Below, in pieces: positions 23,926-31,683 of a stretch of DNA of 37,559 nt (the first letter of the stretch is position 1; each line of letters begins with the position of its first letter). The position numbers were made by a program, and so were the translations under genes. Location of the stretch: the NCBI GenBank assembly GCA_963577065.1, contig CAUYXJ010000017.1, forward strand, positions 1 to 37,559, written 5' to 3'. The notes beneath the pieces were generated by a model that saw only the letters and a program-made list of their open reading frames with translations, searched no databases and had not been told where the DNA came from. The stretch comes from CAUYXJ01 sp963577065. GTDB lineage: Bacteria > Chloroflexota > Dehalococcoidia > Tepidiformales > Tepidiformaceae.

Positions 23926-24285
23926 CTAGCCTTCGGTCCCGAGGCTGAGCCATGGCTCGGCGATTGCTTCGTGCGCCCACCAGAAGCCAAAGTCGTGCTC
24001 CTGGGCGACCTGGAAGTCGGTGTCGCGGTCGCCCATGTGGTAGTACGCGTCGGCCTCGACTCGGGCCCGGACGTCGCCGAGCTGGTGCTTGGAGGCAACG
24101 AAGACCGGTTCGATATCGATTTCCTTCCAGATCGCCCGCTGGCTGCTGAGCGGCTTGTCCGAGCAGCTGCCGACGAGGTAACCGCGCTCGTGGGCGCGAC
24201 GCACCATCTCGATCGTCACGCCACCCGGCGGATCGCCCAGTTCCAGTGTGCCGTCGATATCGAAGCTGAGAAGGATCTTCACCAC
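23926..24285 (-). CDS. Small HAD-superfamily hydrolase
   Basis: This is a 119-residue single-domain HAD phosphatase-like protein. Motif I is present as LLSFDIDGTLELGDP; motif II-like GSCSDKPL and a late motif HMGDRDTDFQVA (Asp pair for Mg2+) follow. No cap domain is evident. GTG 24285 gives MVKILLSF and is preceded by AGGGG; GTG 24282 and GTG 24321 are alternatives. The substrate is not predictable. It lies between the thiolase-like gene and the foreign glycosyltransferase, on the same strand. Confidence 0.8.
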   Translation of the reverse strand: MVKILLSFDIDGTLELGDPPGGVTIEMVRRAHERGYLVGSCSDKPLSSQRAIWKEIDIEPVFVASKHQLGDVRARVEADAYYHMGDRDTDFQVAQEHDFGFWWAHEAIAEPWLSLGTEG

Positions 24286-24398
24286 TGCCCCTGTGCTTGA
24301 GTCCTGATGCTCGCCGAGCACCTCTCAATCGACCTCGATTGTAAAGGCGAGCGCCGAGCCGGGCATCTCGCCGCGGACTCGGGGGACAAGGATGCGCC

Positions 24399-25688
24399 CT
24401 AGTCTGGACTGGTGCTGAACACCAGGCTGCAGGCGTTGCCCGGGAGGACGCCAATCGTGACGGCAACTTCGGCCTTGATCCCCACCTGGCGCGGCCCGGC
24501 TCGCCCCTGGAGCTGCTCCATCGAGTCCGTAATGAAAGCCGTGCGCATGCGCCCGGTTCCCATGTTCCCCCCGCCGGCGTTCAGGGGATTGGGCCCCTGC
24601 AGGGAGATGTCGCCGGCGTAGAAGTCGTGCGCTTCGCCCCGCTTCACGCCGCGCCAGCCGAAGGCTTCGAGAAAGTACTGAGCGTTGATAGCGAAGCCGT
24701 CGTACGGGGAGAAGAGATCGATGTCGTCCGGCCTGAGACCCGAGCCTGCGTAGGCGCGCTGGGCGAGGATGTCACTCCACTCCTCGCTCTCGTCCAGGGT
24801 CTGAACGAGGCTGCGAGGCGTGAAGGCGCCTTCGGTGTGGTCCAGGAAGTAGACCGGCTTCTGCTTCATGTCGCGGGCCCGCTCGGCGGTGGTAACGACG
24901 TAGCAAGCAGCCGCCTGCACTGGCCGGTCGCAGTCGAAGATGCTCAGACCCCTCGCGATCGAGCGGCCGTTGACGTAGTCCTCCTCGGTGAAGGGCTCCG
25001 GCTCGTGGAGGGCGTAGTAGCTGTGTGGCCAGAGGAGTCCGTTCTTGCGCTCTTGGACGACGAAGGGGGCCATCCGGTCGTGGTTCGTGCCGTACTTGCG
25101 GCAGTACTGATCGAAGATGAAGCCCTGGCCCGAAAGCCCCCAGCCCCAGGGGAGGGACCACTGCGCCGGTCCTCCGGCTTCGAGCCCCTCGGTCTGGTGG
25201 TAGCGCCCCTCCAGGTTCCCGTTGGGGTAGGGCACGAGGCAGACCTCACAACGCCCGTCGCCCACGGCTTGGGCGGCGAGGCCGATCAAGTTCCACAGCG
25301 TCTCGCCGTGGGAGTTCAGGTACTTCACATTCTTGAGGCCCAGCTGCCGCGCGAACCATTCGGCCGTCACGTACGTGAGTCCGTCCTCCGTGTCGTAGGG
25401 CGGGTCGAAGTACGGGCGCGGTGCCCAGCCCGCCCCGAACCTCCCGTGGCGAGGCTGCCCGCCGGGCGAGGTAATGACGCCGTCGACATCGTCCGGGGAG
25501 ATGCCGGCGTCCTCCATCGCGTTTCTGGCGGCGACCATGCTGTAGGCCCCAAGCGTCTGGTCCAGGTTCACACCGTCCCAGCGTCGGTCTGTCGTCGAGT
25601 GCCCTCGGCCCACGAGGGCGACCTTGCCGCGGTGCTCCCAGATCCCGACCGGGTCGCTGTTCCGTTCCCACTTCGTTTCCATCGCCAT
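24399..25688 (-). CDS. Thiolase-like (lipid-transfer-type) protein
   Basis: The 429-residue product belongs to the thiolase superfamily branch of SCP-x/acetyl-CoA acetyltransferase-like proteins. The N-terminus has KVALVGRGHSTTDRRW and AARNAMEDAGISPDDVDGVI, typical of the branch. The second half shows DDIDLFSPYDGFAI, the HDFYAGDISLQGPNPLNAGG stretch in place of the thiolase GGAIALGHP region, and VAVTIGVLPGNACSLVF at the end. The usual reactive Cys near residue 90 is not evident. Such proteins pair with DUF35 partners, encoded directly upstream here, as ketosteroid-type retro-aldolases or acyl-CoA enzymes. ATG 25688 follows GAGAGGGG. Confidence 0.88.
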   Translation of the reverse strand: MAMETKWERNSDPVGIWEHRGKVALVGRGHSTTDRRWDGVNLDQTLGAYSMVAARNAMEDAGISPDDVDGVITSPGGQPRHGRFGAGWAPRPYFDPPYDTEDGLTYVTAEWFARQLGLKNVKYLNSHGETLWNLIGLAAQAVGDGRCEVCLVPYPNGNLEGRYHQTEGLEAGGPAQWSLPWGWGLSGQGFIFDQYCRKYGTNHDRMAPFVVQERKNGLLWPHSYYALHEPEPFTEEDYVNGRSIARGLSIFDCDRPVQAAACYVVTTAERARDMKQKPVYFLDHTEGAFTPRSLVQTLDESEEWSDILAQRAYAGSGLRPDDIDLFSPYDGFAINAQYFLEAFGWRGVKRGEAHDFYAGDISLQGPNPLNAGGGNMGTGRMRTAFITDSMEQLQGRAGPRQVGIKAEVAVTIGVLPGNACSLVFSTSPD

Positions 25689-25735
25689 GGTTCCAGGCCC
25701 CTCTCTCCCTACCGGGCGCGTGCCCACTGCTCGAA

Positions 25736-26146
25736 TCAGGTCGCGACGTTCCACTCGGGGATTCGTTGCCCGGGCGTGACCTCGATGAAGTCCACTTCGA
25801 CCTTCGCTCCGACGGGCACGTCGTCGACCGGCACCCTCGGAAGGTTCGAGTGGAAGTTGATCACCGGGTCTTCTTCGAGCGAGACGATGGCGTTGACGTA
25901 CGGCTGCTCCGCGTGCCAGGCGATGGTCCGCGAGTCGTGCGTCACGGAGTACCCGACGATCGTGCCGCGCCCGCTCGTTTCGAGCCAGGTGAGATGAAAC
26001 TGCCAGCCACACTCCCGGCAGGCTGGTTCCGGCGGGAACTGCCGGCGTTCGCAGTAGGTGCAGTACTGCACGAGGAGGCGTCCGTCGTTGCAGGCGTCCC
26101 AGAACGGCTGACTAAGTTCATCCGGTACGGGAATAGGACGTGGCAT
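25736..26146 (-). CDS. DUF35 OB-fold/zinc-ribbon protein (thiolase partner)
   Basis: The 136-residue product begins with a helix (PDELSQPFWDACNDG), then a rubredoxin-like zinc ribbon with CTYC and CREC pairs, then an OB-fold (GTIVGYSVTHDS onwards, ending RIPEWNV). DUF35 proteins bind acyl-CoA and form obligate complexes with thiolase-like partners. The thiolase-like gene starts 47 bases downstream, which supports such a complex. ATG 26146 is preferred over GTG 26152 because AAGGGG sits at better spacing. Confidence 0.9.
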   Translation of the reverse strand: MPRPIPVPDELSQPFWDACNDGRLLVQYCTYCERRQFPPEPACRECGWQFHLTWLETSGRGTIVGYSVTHDSRTIAWHAEQPYVNAIVSLEEDPVINFHSNLPRVPVDDVPVGAKVEVDFIEVTPGQRIPEWNVAT

Positions 26147-26257
26147 CTTCACCCCTTTTCATAAACCCGGAATCCGTGGAGCCGGTGACAACCGGGCGGC
26201 GGTTCAACCGGAAACGGAGACGCCGCGCACTTGCCCCAAGGGTCATCCGGCGCGGTC

Positions 26258-26989
26258 CTAGAGGGCGAAGTCCGCCGGCGGAAGGACCTCGTCGCCGGTA
26301 TTCAGCGCCATCACGAGCTCCTCGAACGCCTGCTGGGCCTTCATCGCCTCGCGCTCCTTCTCCGGATTGCCCTCGGTCAGCCTCGGCACCCAATAGTTGC
26401 CGACCTCGACGTGCATTACCTCGTCGGCGTGGTTGAAGTCGAAGGCCGTCTCCCACTCCTTGTCGCCGATGTTCCGGCCCATGTCGATGAGCGAGGTGAA
26501 GAGGTTCATCGCCATGCCCTCGCCGCCACGGTGGACGGCCGCCATGGAGTTCACCATGTCGTTCTGGGCGCTGGAGGCGAGGGTGCCGTCGTTGGCACGG
26601 TAGCCATCGGCGAAATCGCCGAGCGTCACACCGTGCTCGGGCATCTTCTCGAGAACGATCTCGGCGTGGCGGCATTCGTCCCAAGCGAGCCGCGCGTTCA
26701 CGAGCGCGAGCTCCCAGGGCAGGGCGTCCACGCCCTCCTGGGTGGCCATCACGTAGCGACGCGCGAAGGTTTCGCCACCGCCGATCTCGCCGTTGTACAT
26801 CGCGTGTAGGAGCACCCTCGTCGACATCTTCTCAGGGTCGCGCAAGAGGATTGACGCGAGGTCAATCCCCTTCTCCCGCCAGTCGGAGCGCTCGTCCATC
26901 GAAAGCCAACGGTGTGGCGGATCGCGGTACCGGTCGTCGGGCGAGAGCTCGCGGTAGAACGGTCGTACCTCTGGTGCCTCACTCGTCAT
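26258..26989 (-). CDS. Ferritin-like (DUF455-like) protein
   Basis: The 243-residue all-helical protein has candidate dimetal ligands in the right order. These are Glu in GEIGGGETFARR, the ExxH-like AWDECRHAEIVLEKM, a central His in MAAVHRGGEGM, and FNHADEVMHVEVGNYW. The DE-x2-H pairs resemble DUF455 ferritin-like proteins. It may oxidise or hydroxylate a substrate with a di-iron centre; the substrate is unknown. ATG 26989 has GGAGGGG upstream. It lies between the E2 gene and the DUF35/thiolase-like pair, suggesting a shared pathway. Confidence 0.8.
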   Translation of the reverse strand: MTSEAPEVRPFYRELSPDDRYRDPPHRWLSMDERSDWREKGIDLASILLRDPEKMSTRVLLHAMYNGEIGGGETFARRYVMATQEGVDALPWELALVNARLAWDECRHAEIVLEKMPEHGVTLGDFADGYRANDGTLASSAQNDMVNSMAAVHRGGEGMAMNLFTSLIDMGRNIGDKEWETAFDFNHADEVMHVEVGNYWVPRLTEGNPEKEREAMKAQQAFEELVMALNTGDEVLPPADFAL

Positions 26990-27175
26990 GGCCTGGTCCC
27001 CTCCCGTAACGCGTCTCTGGGTCTGCTGCACTAGAGCATGGGCGGGTTCGCAGATCAAGCTCTGCGGGAACGGGACGAGCCCGGCGTCGCCACCGATCCT
27101 GCGGTGAGCTGGGCCCAGGATCGCGGTAACCCGGCTCCCTGGGACCCGTGTACAGAGCGAGGCGGCGGGCGCTGG

Positions 27176-28633
27176 CTACCCCTCAGCGAGCAGCTGGTAC
27201 GGGTGTTCGAGGAGTGCGCCGAGGCTCTGCAGGAAGCGCGCGCCCGGCGCGCCGTCGACGATGCGGTGGTCGATCGTCAGGGAAAGGGTCACGAATGAGC
27301 GGCGCTCGATGTCGATGCCCCTATCGCCCACGAAGCTCGGGCGGTCGACCACGCGGCCCACGCCCAGGATGGCTGCCTGCGGAGGGTTGATCACCGGCGT
27401 GAACGCGTCGATCCCGAACATGCCCAGAGACGTGACCGTGAAGGTTCCGCCGCTCACGTCGTCACGGCCGAGCTGGCCCTCGCGCGCTCTCGTCGCGAGG
27501 TCGCCGGCCTCGCGGGCGATCGTCTGCAGCGACTTCGTGTTCGCGCTCCGAATCACCGGGACGATCACGCCTTCTTCGAGGGCGACGGCGAAGCCAACGT
27601 TGATCTCGGGGGAGGGGCGGACGACGTGTCCCTCGAGGGCCGCGTTCAGGCGTGGGTGGGTGACGAGTGCGAGCGCAGCGGCGCGGATCATGATGTCGGT
27701 GTAGCTGACGCGCAGCCCTTCTACCTCCCAGGCATCGAGGAGGTCCCGGCGGAGGATCACGGCTTGGGTGACATCGCCCTCGCTGACGAGCGTGAGTTGT
27801 GCGGATGTCTGGAGCGACTCGAGCATGCGCTCACCGACGGTGCGGCGCGTGCCTTGGTAGGGAACGTTGCCGCCACCCGGAGCCGCGAGCGCCTGCTCCA
27901 CGTCCTCGCGCACGATTCGGCCGCGGGGCCCGCTCCCCTTCACGCGCCGCAGATCGAGGCTGCGCTCGCTGGCGAGGCGAGCCGCTGCGGGTGAGGCGCG
28001 CGGCGCCTCGCCCTCGGCCGCCGGCGCGGCCCTCGCGCGCTCGACATCATCGAGCGTGATACGACCGCCCGGCCCGCTCCCCGCAATGGTGTCGAGCTCG
28101 ATCCCGTGCTCGCGCGCCAGCCGGCGCGCGGCCGGGACGACCTGGGCTGGCGTCGCGGACGGGGCCTTGGGCGCCGTCGCTGGGCTCGCGGTGTGCGCTT
28201 CGACGTCAGCCAGCAGGATGCGGCCCTCTGGGCCGCTTCCCGTGACATCGGTTAGGGGGATGCCGCGCTCGCCCGCGAGACGGCGAGCGGCGGGGACCAC
28301 CTGGACCGTAACGGCCGCTCCGGGGGTCGGCGCGGAAGCAGCTACGGGAGCCGCCGCGTCGGGTCGAGGAGGCGTGACGGCCGCGAGCTCCTCGTCGGCA
28401 GAGCCGATGAGGGCGATCGTGGTGAAGACCGGAATCGTTTCGCCCTCGGGAACGAGCACGCGCCGGAGGACCCCGGAAACGGGCGATTCGAGTTCGGACT
28501 CGATCTTGTCCGTCTCGATCTCGGCGAGCGGATCGCCTTCGCTCACCACGTCGCCCTCGGCTTTGAGCCAACGGACGAGGGTGCCCTCGCGCATGTTCAT
28601 GCCCCACTGGGGCAGCACCACCTCTTCGGCCAC
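27176..28633 (-). CDS. 2-oxoacid dehydrogenase E2 with one lipoyl and three PSBD domains
   Basis: E2 transfers the acyl group from E1 to CoA through lipoyl-lysine. The lipoyl domain occupies residues 1-78 with Lys43 in EIETDKIESE. Three peripheral-subunit-binding domains follow in tandem: about 112-146 (VPAARRLAGERGIPL, GSGPEGRILLADVE), 165-200 (VPAARRLAREHGIEL, GSGPGGRITLDDVE) and 213-248 (SPAAARLASERSLDL, GSGPRGRIVREDVE), joined by Ala/Pro linkers. The catalytic core (about 262-485) ends in DHRIVDGAPG with His456 and Asp460. One PSBD is the norm. Start GTG 28633 follows GGGAGGTG. It is cotranscribed with E1-beta and E1-alpha. Confidence 0.93.
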   Translation of the reverse strand: MAEEVVLPQWGMNMREGTLVRWLKAEGDVVSEGDPLAEIETDKIESELESPVSGVLRRVLVPEGETIPVFTTIALIGSADEELAAVTPPRPDAAAPVAASAPTPGAAVTVQVVPAARRLAGERGIPLTDVTGSGPEGRILLADVEAHTASPATAPKAPSATPAQVVPAARRLAREHGIELDTIAGSGPGGRITLDDVERARAAPAAEGEAPRASPAAARLASERSLDLRRVKGSGPRGRIVREDVEQALAAPGGGNVPYQGTRRTVGERMLESLQTSAQLTLVSEGDVTQAVILRRDLLDAWEVEGLRVSYTDIMIRAAALALVTHPRLNAALEGHVVRPSPEINVGFAVALEEGVIVPVIRSANTKSLQTIAREAGDLATRAREGQLGRDDVSGGTFTVTSLGMFGIDAFTPVINPPQAAILGVGRVVDRPSFVGDRGIDIERRSFVTLSLTIDHRIVDGAPGARFLQSLGALLEHPYQLLAEG

Positions 28634-28668
28634 CGCTCACCTCCCGCCGTGTGGCACGGCTGCAGCCA

Positions 28669-29634
28669 CTATTCGAATGTGCGTTTGACCGCCGCGATGA
28701 TGCGTTCCTCGTCCGGGTACATCAGCGGTTCGAGCGCCGGGCTGAAGGGTGGGTGCACCATCAGCGTCGCCACCCGCTGCGGCGGTGCCTGTAGCGACCA
28801 GAAGCCCTCCTGCGCGACAATCGCACAGGCTTCGCTCGCGAAGCTGCAGGTTTTGTGCGCGGAGTCGACCGCGACAAAACGACCAGTCTTGGCCACCGAG
28901 TCGAGGATCGCCTGCTTATCGAGCGGCACGAGGGAGCGCGGATCGAGTACCTCCGCGGAGATGCCGTCCGCCTCGAGGCGCTCGGCGGCCGCGAGCGAGC
29001 GGGGGACCATGCCGCCGACCGCGAGGATGGTGACGTCGCTGCCCTCGCGCTTCACATCGGCGACGCCGTACGGGATCGTGAAGTCCTCGTCGGGCACGTC
29101 GCCGCGAACGCCCATGAGGGTGTTGTCCTCGAAGAAGAGGACGGGGTCGTCGTCGCGCAGCGCGGTCTTGAAGAGCCCTTTGGCGTCCGCCGGGGTAGTC
29201 GGCATCACGATCTTGAGGCCGGGGATGTTCATATAGATCGGGTGGGGGCGATCGGTGTGGTGGGCGGCGGAGTTGTTGCCATACATAACGCCGACGCGGT
29301 ACACGAGCGGCAGCGTGGCCTGGCCGCCGAACATGTACTTCATCTTCGCCACCTGGTTCACGAACTGATCCATCGCCACCCACATGAAGGCACAGAGTGA
29401 ACCGACGATCGGGCGCATGCCCACCGCGGCAGCGCCCACGGCGGCGCCCATGAACCCGGTCTCCGACAGCGGCGTATCGAGCACGCGGTCGTCGCCGAAC
29501 TCCTGGTGGAGCCCGCCGGTGATGCCGTAAATGCCGCCGCGGATGCTCTCGCCCATCACGAAGACGGACGGATCCAGCCGCATCTCTTCTTTGATCGCCT
29601 CGTTCAGGGCAACGGCGAAAGTCTTCTCGGTCAT
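28669..29634 (-). CDS. 2-oxoacid dehydrogenase E1 beta subunit
   Basis: The 321-residue beta subunit pairs with the alpha subunit to decarboxylate a 2-oxoacid with thiamine diphosphate. Typical segments are FAVALNEAIKEEMRLDPSVF at the N-terminus, FGDDRVLDTPLSETGFMGAA with the family Glu, GMRPIVGSLCAFMWVAMDQ and the C-terminal LDPRSLVPLDKQAILDSVAK. Pyruvate, branched-chain and acetoin dehydrogenases share this architecture, so the substrate is not fixed. ATG 29634 has an AAGGAAGG site. It starts 14 bases after E1-alpha ends. Confidence 0.94.
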   Translation of the reverse strand: MTEKTFAVALNEAIKEEMRLDPSVFVMGESIRGGIYGITGGLHQEFGDDRVLDTPLSETGFMGAAVGAAAVGMRPIVGSLCAFMWVAMDQFVNQVAKMKYMFGGQATLPLVYRVGVMYGNNSAAHHTDRPHPIYMNIPGLKIVMPTTPADAKGLFKTALRDDDPVLFFEDNTLMGVRGDVPDEDFTIPYGVADVKREGSDVTILAVGGMVPRSLAAAERLEADGISAEVLDPRSLVPLDKQAILDSVAKTGRFVAVDSAHKTCSFASEACAIVAQEGFWSLQAPPQRVATLMVHPPFSPALEPLMYPDEERIIAAVKRTFE

Positions 29635-29648
29635 CGCGTCCGCCTTCC

Positions 29649-30656
29649 TTAGCTCCGCTCGATCGGAATCGGATTCGTGAAGAGGTCGTCGAACAGGTCC
29701 TCGGGCTCGGGTAACGGGCTCTCCCGGGCGAACTGCAGCGCGCCCGCGATCACGGTCTCGACGCCCTCCGCGATCTCATCGATCTCCGCCTGGTTGGCCA
29801 CGCCGGCCTCGAGGAGGTGTTCCTGATGCAGCTTGATCGGGTCACGCTCAAGCCATGCTTGGACTTCCTCCTCGCTCCGGTACGGCTCACGGAGGATGCG
29901 ATTGATGCCCTCGGAGTGCTCGCGGTAGCGGTAGGTACGACCTTCGACCAGTGAGGGGCCCTCACCCTTGCGCGCGCGCTCGACGGCAGCGCGCGTGGCT
30001 TCGTACATCGCGACGACATCCTGCCCGTCCACGAGCACCCCTGGCATGTTGTACGCGGACGCGCGGTCGGAGATGTTCTCGACGGACACCGACTCTTGGT
30101 AGCTCGTAGTCACCGCGTACTGGTTGTTCTCGCAGACGAAGACGACTGGGAGCTTCCACACACTCGCGAGGTTCATCGTCTCGTGGCAGGCGCCCTCGTT
30201 GCTCGCGCCATCGCCAAAGAAGGGAATCACGACTTTCGTTTCCTTGCGCAGCTTCGAGGCCAGCGCCGCGCCGACCGCTACCGGGAGCGCGGAGCCGAGA
30301 ATCCCCGATTCGCCGAGGATGCCGATGCTGAAGTCGGCGAGGTGCATCGAGCCGCCCTTGCCCTTGCAGTAGCCCGTGGCCTTGCCGAAGAGCTCGGCCA
30401 TCGCCCGGTCGACGTCGCCGCCCTTCGCGATGGGGTGTCCGTGCGAACGATGGTTGCCGGTGATGTAATCGTCGTCGTTCAGGGCGGCGCAGGCGCCCAC
30501 GGCGACGGCTTCTTCGCCGATGTACGTGTGCACGATGCCGACGATCTCGCCGCGCTCGACGAGCTCGACGGCGGTCTCGTCGAACCGCCGGATTAGGAGC
30601 ATCTTGCGCAGCATTTCGAGGTAGAGCGCGCGGTCGGGGTTGGCGTCGTTCGACAT
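29649..30656 (-). CDS. 2-oxoacid dehydrogenase E1 alpha subunit (ThDP-dependent)
   Basis: The 335-residue alpha subunit holds the ThDP site. The N-terminus reads YLEMLRKMLLIRRFDETAVE, followed by HTYIGEEAVAVGACAAL, NHRSHGHPIAKGGDV, KGKGGSMHLAD, and the ThDP-binding GDGASNEGACHETMN with a distal CENNQYAVTT. The later RTYRYREHSEG resembles the phosphorylation-loop region. Length and motifs are closest to acetoin- and pyruvate-type E1 alpha. ATG 30656 with GAGG upstream is preferred over longer in-frame starts. It is the first gene of the E1-alpha/E1-beta/E2 set; no E3 gene follows in the window. Confidence 0.94.
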   Translation of the reverse strand: MSNDANPDRALYLEMLRKMLLIRRFDETAVELVERGEIVGIVHTYIGEEAVAVGACAALNDDDYITGNHRSHGHPIAKGGDVDRAMAELFGKATGYCKGKGGSMHLADFSIGILGESGILGSALPVAVGAALASKLRKETKVVIPFFGDGASNEGACHETMNLASVWKLPVVFVCENNQYAVTTSYQESVSVENISDRASAYNMPGVLVDGQDVVAMYEATRAAVERARKGEGPSLVEGRTYRYREHSEGINRILREPYRSEEEVQAWLERDPIKLHQEHLLEAGVANQAEIDEIAEGVETVIAGALQFARESPLPEPEDLFDDLFTNPIPIERS

Positions 30657-30894
30657 AAGCATCCTCGATTCATGGACAGACGGATGGGAGCGTGAGTCTA
30701 GGCGACCGGTGTCGATCCTGGAAGGTGCGGTGTCGAAGTTCGTGCCGTCGATCGCGTGAGGGCACGGAGCGCGCCCGCTGCGCACGGGCGCCGAGCGGTC
30801 CTCCCTCGGGGACCCCGCCAGCCGAGGTCATCGAGGGGCGACGTCGCGCTGCACCTGCACCGCTTCAGATTCGCGTTCGGTGGGGCGCCGGGCG

Positions 30895-31380
30895 CTAGAG
30901 CTTCGCGAGAATCGCCCCGGCGGCGCTCACCGAGCACACTCCCGGATTCTCCTCGACGTCGAGGGACGTGACCGTACCGTCGTCGATCACGGCGGCGAAG
31001 CGGGTCACACGGCGGCCGAAGCCCACCGCTCCGAGATCGACGGCGAGATCGAGCGCAGCCGCGATCTCACCGTTGCCGTCGCTCAGCATCGTGATTTCAC
31101 GGCCACCGTGCTGGCTGTTCCAGGCGTCGAGTACGAAGACATCGTTCGCCGCAAGGCAGACGATGCCGTCGACGCCCTTCGCGCCAAGCGCCTCGGCCTC
31201 GCGGAGGTAGCTCGGCAGGTGCTCATTGGTGCAGGTGCCCGTGAACGCCCCGGGGACACCAAACATGACGATCTTCTTGCCCGCCGTGACCTCACCGAGG
31301 GTCGTCTTCGCGGGACCTTGCTCGCTCAGCACGAAGCCCGCCGGGTCGGCGGGTACCTGGGTTCCAACTGCGATGGGCAT
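30895..31380 (-). CDS. Peroxiredoxin, Prx5/AhpE-like
   Basis: This thiol peroxidase reduces hydrogen peroxide and organic peroxides. The 161 residues match the Prx5 class. The peroxidatic site reads PGAFTGTCTNEHLPSY with Cys50 after the usual PGAFTxTC signature (Gly in place of Pro at the x position). A second Cys near residue 149 (ENPGVCSVS) could be a resolving Cys. Also visible are GVDGIVCLAANDVFV and MLSDGNGEIAAAL. ATG 31380 follows AGGAG. It is separated from the E1-alpha gene by about 240 bases that hold no evident gene. Confidence 0.92.
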   Translation of the reverse strand: MPIAVGTQVPADPAGFVLSEQGPAKTTLGEVTAGKKIVMFGVPGAFTGTCTNEHLPSYLREAEALGAKGVDGIVCLAANDVFVLDAWNSQHGGREITMLSDGNGEIAAALDLAVDLGAVGFGRRVTRFAAVIDDGTVTSLDVEENPGVCSVSAAGAILAKL

Positions 31381-31683
31381 TGACGAACTCCTGCGCTGCG
31401 CCGTCGTCTGCTCGCGACCGGCGCGGGGGCGATGATAGCGGCTCTGCCTCGGGACCGCGCGGCCGGCTGCGATGCGGTCAGCGGCTCGGCGCGCAACCGC
31501 GGTCTCTTTCCGGTGGTGCCGAATGGCGCGGAAATTAGCTATCCGCCTACGCGCGTGCGCAGTTGAGTTGGTCGCTAGCCTCTCCCCGCTGTAGCATCGG
31601 TCCCGCCAACGCGGGTGGGCGGTCTCGGGCCGCCGGTGTGCCCCTGCTCCGGAGTGTCGGTGACGATCCTGAGGGATGAGCGC
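31381..31683. other. Intergenic, divergent peroxiredoxin and surface-protein promoters
   Basis: No coding stretch is credible here. A plus-strand TTGGTC (31568-31573) and TAGCAT (31592-31597), 18 bases apart, form a weak sigma-70-like pair that could drive the downstream surface protein. GAGGG near 31670 is the ribosome-binding site for ATG 31684. No strong terminator or riboswitch structure was noticed. Confidence 0.3.
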
